This document shows, in pieces, positions 60,485 through 64,000 of a DNA stretch of 64,000 bases. The number at the start of each line of letters is the position of its first letter. Position 1 is the stretch's first letter. A model generated the notes under the pieces. It worked only from the letters and a program-made list of their open reading frames with translations. It was not told where the DNA came from and ran no database searches. The stretch is from an uncultured Collinsella sp. (GTDB lineage: Bacteria; Actinomycetota; Coriobacteriia; Coriobacteriales; Coriobacteriaceae), in contig CAAFQK010000024.1 of the NCBI GenBank assembly GCA_900765115.1, positions 1 through 64,000 of the forward strand, written 5' to 3'. Made by a program: the position numbers and the translations under genes.

Positions 60485-60667
60485 ATGTCAAAATCGAAGG
60501 TCGAAGTAAACGAGAGAAACCTGGGCCGCATCTTCACCAGCGGAATCGAGCGCGTCATTGCAACCGAGGGCTACGAAGCCCGCTGCCAAGTCTGCGGCCG
60601 GAGCTTCACTCTCCGACCGGAATCGATGCGCTGCCCCCACTGCGGGACGGGCTACCGCACGCGATGA
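60485..60667 (+). CDS. Small zinc-ribbon protein
   Basis: 60 residues after an excellent AAAGGAGGTGATTAC. MSKSKVEVNERNLGRIFTSG then CQVCGRSFTL and MRCPHCGTGYRTR: two CxxC knuckles. Divergent from the XRE gene. It probably binds nucleic acid or acts as an inhibitor; no family known to me. Confidence 0.65.
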   Translation: MSKSKVEVNERNLGRIFTSGIERVIATEGYEARCQVCGRSFTLRPESMRCPHCGTGYRTR

Positions 60668-60818
60668 CCTCGTAGTTGAGCTCGACTTCACCGAGCTCAT
60701 TGAGGATCTCGGCGGCCGCCTGCAGGTGCTCCGAAGCCTCCCTCGCCTTCTCCGCGAGCTCCAGGGCCTGGGAGCACCTGCCCCTGAGTTTCAGCTCGCC
60801 CACCTTCTTGCCTTCCAT
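60606..60818 (-). CDS. Small coiled-coil phage protein
   Basis: 70 residues from ATG 60818 after AAGGGGGAAGAG. MEGKKVGELKLRGRCSQALE and KAREASEHLQAAAEILNELG give a helical core. Its 3' end overlaps the convergent zinc-ribbon gene by 62 bp, and the tail is probably not conserved. Confidence 0.5.
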   Translation of the reverse strand: MEGKKVGELKLRGRCSQALELAEKAREASEHLQAAAEILNELGEVELNYEVIACGSPSRSGGSASIPVGE

Positions 60819-60835
60819 CTCTTCCCCCTTCCGGC

Positions 60836-61063
60836 CTAGGCGGCCTCGTCCGTGTTCCAGCCCATCAGGTCGTTGGGCGTGCAGCCGAGGGCCTGGGCGA
60901 TGGCATACGCCTTGTCGACGCCCGGGACCATCGAGCCGTTCTCGTATCCGATGATTGAAGATGCCGAGAGCCCCGCCCTGTTAGCCAACTGCTCCTGAGA
61001 CATATCGGCGCGAGCACGGGCGGCGCGCAGGTTCGCTCCAAACTCGTCCTTCGAAAACTCCAT
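60836..61063 (-). CDS. Phage repressor-type XRE regulator
   Basis: 75 residues from ATG 61063 (MEFSKDEFGANLRAARARAD), ideal spacing from AGGAGG. The HTH is MSQEQLANRAGLSASSIIGY followed by ALGCTPNDLMGW. Its own promoter holds a palindrome, so autoregulation is likely. With the divergent HTH gene at 61219 it makes up the lysogeny/lysis switch. Confidence 0.82.
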   Translation of the reverse strand: MEFSKDEFGANLRAARARADMSQEQLANRAGLSASSIIGYENGSMVPGVDKAYAIAQALGCTPNDLMGWNTDEAA

Positions 61064-61107
61064 TTCGTCCTCCTTCAAAATGTGCGGGTTTCTTCCTGTT
61101 GCTTGAA

Positions 61108-61136
61108 ACTATAGGCGGATGTCTGCCTATTGGCAA
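61108..61136 (-). promoter_or_regulatory. Repressor promoter with operator in the spacer
   Basis: On the minus strand TTGCCA (61136-61131), 17-bp spacer and TATAGT (61113-61108) form a near-consensus promoter. The 20-bp palindrome ATAGGCGGATGTCTGCCTAT (61111-61130, one mismatch) fills the spacer. A second, wider-spaced pair ATAGGA (61178-61183) and TCCTAT (61200-61205) lies towards the divergent gene. Confidence 0.72.
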
Positions 61137-61218
61137 GAGAAAACTTTGCAGAATCTTGCTCATACTGAAGAAAAGCTATAGGATTCTCGGCAACAACCGT
61201 CCTATTTAGGAGGCGTAT

Positions 61219-61602
61219 ATGGATCTAAGAATTAGGGAAGTGAGAAAGAACCTTCACATGTCCCAAACGGAGCTTGCCGACGCAACGGGAACAAGCCTGA
61301 GAACGGTCGGCTCTTGGGAGAGAAGCGAGAGCCTCCCCAACGTCGAGCAGCTCTGGAAGTGCGCGAAGGTTCTGCACACCGACCCCAACGACCTGCTCGG
61401 CTGGTACGAGGAGCATCCCGAGGACAAGCCGACGGCGCCGGCGGGCGCGGAGGGCGAGCTGATCGCCTGCTATCGACAGAGCACCGAGAAGAGGCGCTCG
61501 AAGATCCTGGAGACGGCACGCGACCAGGCCGAGCTGTCCCAAAATCAGGCTGCAGCGCCTGAAGGCGAAAGGCTGGAAGCGGATCAAGTAAGGTCCGCGT
61601 AG
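61219..61602 (+). CDS. XRE-family regulator, divergent partner of the repressor
   Basis: 127 residues from ATG 61219 after AGGAGGCGTAT. The HTH reads MSQTELADATGTSLRTVGSW and HTDPNDLLGWYEEH; the C-terminal half is charged and helical (YRQSTEKRRSKILETARDQA). Similar in layout to CI-like immunity regulators. The divergent pair shares a 155-bp control region. Confidence 0.82.
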   Translation: MDLRIREVRKNLHMSQTELADATGTSLRTVGSWERSESLPNVEQLWKCAKVLHTDPNDLLGWYEEHPEDKPTAPAGAEGELIACYRQSTEKRRSKILETARDQAELSQNQAAAPEGERLEADQVRSA

Positions 61603-61613
61603 GCGGGGGAATC

Positions 61614-61658
61614 AAAACGCCAGTTGTTGCCCATTCTCGTAACCCCACGAATATGAGG
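61614..61658. repeat. Imperfect hairpin repeat, copy 1
   Basis: About 45 bp, AAAACGCCAGTTGTTGCCC onward, similar to 62699-62742. It has an imperfect stem around AACCCC. The two copies bracket the pair of genes at 61716-62599. Confidence 0.65.
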
Positions 61659-61715
61659 CCGCGAACCAACGCCCCGATCAGCTTCGAGCCACCAAAAGAA
61701 GGGATTACTCAAGTC

Positions 61716-62312
61716 ATGGATAACGCAATTGACGAGCTCATAGCGGAATGCGGGGAAATCCTAGCAAACCCCGATTCCTACAACCTCGTGAGCGAGGCCA
61801 AGAGAATCGAGTCGGCGCTAGAGACAGTGGTGCCCAAGGTCCGCGTGGGCCTGAAGATGTTCCGCGCGACGATTGGCGGGCAGTCGTCATACGGGAGGAA
61901 AGATGCCGCCGAGGACATACGGCGGCTACAGGCGAAAGCGAAGCTGTACGCCGATGACAGGCGCATGAGTTATGAGATTGAAAAGATGAAGTCCTCCACG
62001 GCGAGGACAAACGTGAGCGTCGAGCAGCACGCAGACAGCAATGCGACCTCAAGCTCGAGCTCGACGTCCTCATCTTCGCTGAGGGCATCCGTCGACAACT
62101 TGATGGAGACGATCGCTGCGGACCAGGGACTCACTACGGAAGACAAAGACATGCTCGCAGCATGCCTCGCCCAGATGGAATTGGCAGCAAAGCGTGGCGA
62201 CCAGGCATCGCTGGCCGACCGCATGATCAAGGGATTGGAGATAGCGAAGAAGGGCGGTGAACTGGTAGCAGGCATCCTCTCCATCGGAGGGAAGATTGCG
62301 GGCTTCCTCTAG
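61716..62312 (+). CDS. Helical protein with Ser-rich linker, probable moron
   Basis: 198 residues from ATG 61716 (MDNAIDELIAECGEILANPD); an ATG at 61653 lies within a repeat hairpin and is unlikely. The product has a helical N-terminal part, a linker with about 14 Ser/Thr, and a C-terminal helical domain ending ELVAGILSIGGKIAGFL, a hydrophobic amphipathic tail. Location next to the repressor suggests expression in the lysogen. Function unknown. Confidence 0.6.
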   Translation: MDNAIDELIAECGEILANPDSYNLVSEAKRIESALETVVPKVRVGLKMFRATIGGQSSYGRKDAAEDIRRLQAKAKLYADDRRMSYEIEKMKSSTARTNVSVEQHADSNATSSSSSTSSSSLRASVDNLMETIAADQGLTTEDKDMLAACLAQMELAAKRGDQASLADRMIKGLEIAKKGGELVAGILSIGGKIAGFL

Positions 62313-62599
62313 ACGCCCATGTACCCGATGAGGACCCATTGCCCGGTCTGCGGGCACCTCACAGCGCGCACGTCGTACTCGGATGCCAGAGAGTACGCGC
62401 ACGGCCTGAGCGTCGCAAACGGGACGGGGCCCGCGGTGTCGTCCTTCACGCCCAGGGCGACGACCCTCACGGTGTCCCCGCGCTCCTGCGACACGAGCTC
62501 GTACCCCAAGCTCAACGGGATGCCTGTGAGCCCGTCGTAGATCATCGTGTCGAGGGAATCGTCCTCGTACGTGTATGCGCCGACGCTGTAGCGAGCCAT
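62309..62599 (-). CDS. Small beta-rich protein, probable moron
   Basis: 96 residues from ATG 62599 after GGAGGTACCC. MARYSVGAYTYEDDSLDTMI and VRCPQTGQWVLIGYMGV suggest a small beta barrel. Convergent with the neighbour, with a 4-bp overlap. No family recognised. Confidence 0.55.
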   Translation of the reverse strand: MARYSVGAYTYEDDSLDTMIYDGLTGIPLSLGYELVSQERGDTVRVVALGVKDDTAGPVPFATLRPCAYSLASEYDVRAVRCPQTGQWVLIGYMGV

Positions 62600-62698
62600 G
62601 GGTACCTCCAGGAGCGGGAATGGTGTTCATCACGATTATGACCCGCGGCGCGGCTAGGTTTTTTCGGTTTTTTCTAAAAAACCCAAACGGGTGCACCG

Positions 62699-62742
62699 AA
62701 ACGCCAGTTACTCCCCCATTTTCGTAACCCAACGAAAATGGG
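62699..62742. repeat. Hairpin repeat, copy 2 (perfect 11-bp stem)
   Basis: GAAACGCCAGTTACTCC then CCCATTTTCGT (62715-62725), loop AACCCA, ACGAAAATGGG (62732-62742). It repeats 61614-61658 in sequence and position. The hairpin can stop transcription on the plus strand only weakly. Confidence 0.7.
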
Positions 62743-62798
62743 CAGGCAGCTGATTAAGTTGTTGCAGAAAGCGCAACGACTGCCGCTAAACAAAGAAA

Positions 62799-62825
62799 CC
62801 CCGTGCGGCAATCTTGGCGGATCCG
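62799..62825. repeat. 27-bp direct repeat left of hicAB
   Basis: Identical to 63613-63639. Here the outer arm no longer pairs well, so it is a decayed copy of the terminator at the other side of hicAB. Confidence 0.85.
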
Positions 62826-62915
62826 TGTGGTCAATTTTAAAACTGTAAATACTTGATAATTTACTTGATTGCTAACTATCAACTGTTTATAATTAAATTG
62901 TCGAAAGGAGGAGAG

Positions 62916-63104
62916 ATGCCCAAGGAGCAGGAGCCCGCGCAGGTGCTCAAGCGGTTCAAGAAGGAGGGTTGGACGCTCTACACCGGCAAGGGCAGCCACG
63001 TGGTCGCGCGAAAGGACGGGGTCCAGATCAGCGTGCCCACCTCCAAGAAGGAGATACCGATAGGGACGTACCGAAAAATAGCTAAGACGGCGGGGTGGCT
63101 CTAG
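62916..63104 (+). CDS. hicA: HicA-type mRNA interferase toxin
   Basis: 62 residues from ATG 62916 after AAAGGAGGAGAG. KRFKKEGWTLYTGKGSHVVA has the family's catalytic His in GSH, and ISVPTSKKEIPIGTYRKIAK the usual C-terminal motif. HicA folds as a double-stranded-RNA-binding domain and cleaves mRNA. The toxin-first order with HicB 26 bp later is standard. The upstream region is AT-rich and lacks its own strong promoter. Confidence 0.88.
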   Translation: MPKEQEPAQVLKRFKKEGWTLYTGKGSHVVARKDGVQISVPTSKKEIPIGTYRKIAKTAGWL

Positions 63105-63130
63105 CCCCGCCCCCTTGGGGGTCGAAAGAT

Positions 63131-63589
63131 ATGAAGACATACGTTTACCAGGCGGTGCTCACACCCGACGAGGACGGCGGCTACGACGTGGAGTTTCCCT
63201 CACTGCCGGGATGCTTCACCTGCGGCGACACGATTGCCGAGGCCGCCGAGCAGTCCGTGGACGCGGCGAGCACCTACGTGGCCGCGCTCGTGAAGGACGG
63301 TCTTGCCGTGCCTGAGCCCGAGTTCATCGAGCCCGCAGACGGCGGGCTCTCCATGATGGTCGCCTTCTCCACGGACGAGGGATACATCGTGGAGGGCGAG
63401 ACGGTCTCGGCGGCCGAAGCCGCGCGCAGGCTCTCCGTCTCCCCCGGCAGGATCACCCACATGCTCGACTCGGGGATCCTTACGGGCTACCGCAAGGGCC
63501 GCCGCACCTACGTGACCGTGGAGAGCATAGCGGCGCGCCTGACCGACACGCCCCGCTCGGGCAGGCCCAAGCGCCGCGCGGTCGCGTAG
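63131..63589 (+). CDS. hicB: HicB-type antitoxin with C-terminal DNA-binding domain
   Basis: 152 residues from ATG 63131 (MKTYVYQAVLTPDEDGGYDV). It has the partial RNase H-like HicB fold (EFPSLPGCFTCGDTIAEAAE) and a C-terminal helix-turn-helix (EAARRLSVSPGRITHMLDSG, YRKGRRTYVTVESI) for autoregulation. It neutralises HicA. Confidence 0.87.
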   Translation: MKTYVYQAVLTPDEDGGYDVEFPSLPGCFTCGDTIAEAAEQSVDAASTYVAALVKDGLAVPEPEFIEPADGGLSMMVAFSTDEGYIVEGETVSAAEAARRLSVSPGRITHMLDSGILTGYRKGRRTYVTVESIAARLTDTPRSGRPKRRAVA

Positions 63590-63611
63590 CCGGCCTCAAC
63601 GCAAACAAAAA

Positions 63612-63646
63612 GCCCCGTGCGGCAATCTTGGCGGATCCGCACGGGG
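63612..63646 (+). terminator. Terminator behind hicAB
   Basis: Stem GCCCCGTGCGG (63612-63622) with CCGCACGGGGC (63636-63646) and a 13-nt loop is preceded by A5 and followed by ATATG; the T-run lies on the minus strand side, so it may also terminate minus-strand transcripts. Confidence 0.6.
63613..63639. repeat. 27-bp direct repeat right of hicAB
   Basis: Second identical copy of 62799-62825; forms the left arm and loop of the terminator at 63612-63645. Confidence 0.85.
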
Positions 63647-63685
63647 CATATGCCCTCCGGCAAAAGGGAAAGGCAGGACCATTAT

Positions 63686-64000
63686 ATGGCAACCAGTGAG
63701 AACTCAAGGTCAAAACTCGGCTCGAAGCGCGAGGTCGCGCCCGGCAAGTGGGTGATTCGCGTCCAGGCCGGCTTCCGCGCGGACGGGCACGTGCGCCGCG
63801 TGTCGCGCACCGTATACGGCACCGAGACCGAGGCCGATATCGCCATCGCCCAGCTCGCGCAGGAGCTGGGCGTGTCCCAGGCGGCGCACGCGGGCGTGAC
63901 GCTCGACATGTACTACTGGGGCGTGTTCCGCGACTCCCCCAGCAACCGCGGCAAGCCGCGCTCCCGCGCGAGCCTGCGCGAGTACGACGGGCAGATGTGC
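63686..64000 (+). CDS. int: Phage integrase (tyrosine recombinase), N-terminal part
   Basis: 105 codons visible, cut by the window edge. MATSENSRSKLGSKREVAPG, then GKWVIRVQAGFRADGHVRRV and SRTVYGTETEADIAIAQLAQ form an arm-type DNA-binding domain, followed by the beginning of a core-binding domain (TLDMYYWGVFRDSPSNRGKP). As the last gene next to the presumed attR it is the likely integrase for the tRNA-Lys site. The catalytic part is not visible. Confidence 0.7.
   Translation, partial: MATSENSRSKLGSKREVAPGKWVIRVQAGFRADGHVRRVSRTVYGTETEADIAIAQLAQELGVSQAAHAGVTLDMYYWGVFRDSPSNRGKPRSRASLREYDGQMC

Overview
The window looks like chromosome from a high-GC Gram-positive gut actinobacterium, most likely a Collinsella-type member of the Coriobacteriia. 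That assignment is inferred from the GC-rich codon use, a sufCBDSU operon next to an Rrf2/IscR-type regulator, a sortase-anchored protein ending in an NMPKTG motif, and a large family-2 glycosyltransferase cluster. Bases 1-12 match the end of an Illumina adapter, so the left edge is a contig end.

Host part (about 1-26.9 kb). After a truncated secreted-protein gene comes a two-gene cassette (DUF4869-like protein plus a compact P-loop/TOPRIM-like protein). Next is an Orc/Cdc6-like ATPase gene lying between two copies of the 3' end of a glycosyltransferase gene. Five co-directional glycosyltransferase genes (10.6 to 3.7 kb, minus strand) and a sixth on the plus strand form a surface-polysaccharide locus. 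They are followed by an AAA-ATPase-like protein with a decayed nuclease tail, a sortase-anchored protein, the Fe-S regulator and suf operon, a REP-type HUH transposase-like protein, a NifU-like/GGGtGRT gene pair and a flavoprotein. At 26.6-26.94 kb there is a tRNA-Lys(CUU) 3' half with no 5' half, plus an older remnant of the same tRNA end. This is read as the left attachment site of a prophage.

Prophage (about 26.95 kb to beyond the right edge). It is a siphovirus-like element with most genes on the minus strand. Reading from high to low coordinates: integrase N-terminus (plus strand, cut by the window edge), HicAB, two moron-like genes, a divergent repressor switch at 61.1 kb, small regulators, ParB-like, a second tyrosine recombinase, a replication-organiser-like gene, small accessory proteins, a DUF1492-type late regulator, a 10-bp-period repeat array beside a likely late promoter, TerS-TerL-portal-minor head-scaffold-capsid, connectors, tail tube, tail assembly chaperone with a -1 frameshift site, tape measure, tail and baseplate proteins, then tail-tip genes and lysis (XkdX, holin-like, amidase).

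The most striking system is a complete diversity-generating retroelement (DGR) between tail tip and lysis genes. It has a DUF6273-like tail protein with a 126-bp variable repeat at its 3' end (31065-31190), a 10-bp-stem hairpin just after it, an Avd-like accessory gene, a 126-bp template repeat (30437-30562) and a DGR-type reverse transcriptase. By hand alignment TR and VR have equal length and differ at 24 positions, 22 of them template adenines, which is the mutational signature of adenine-directed mutagenic retrohoming. The system should diversify the phage's presumed receptor-binding protein.
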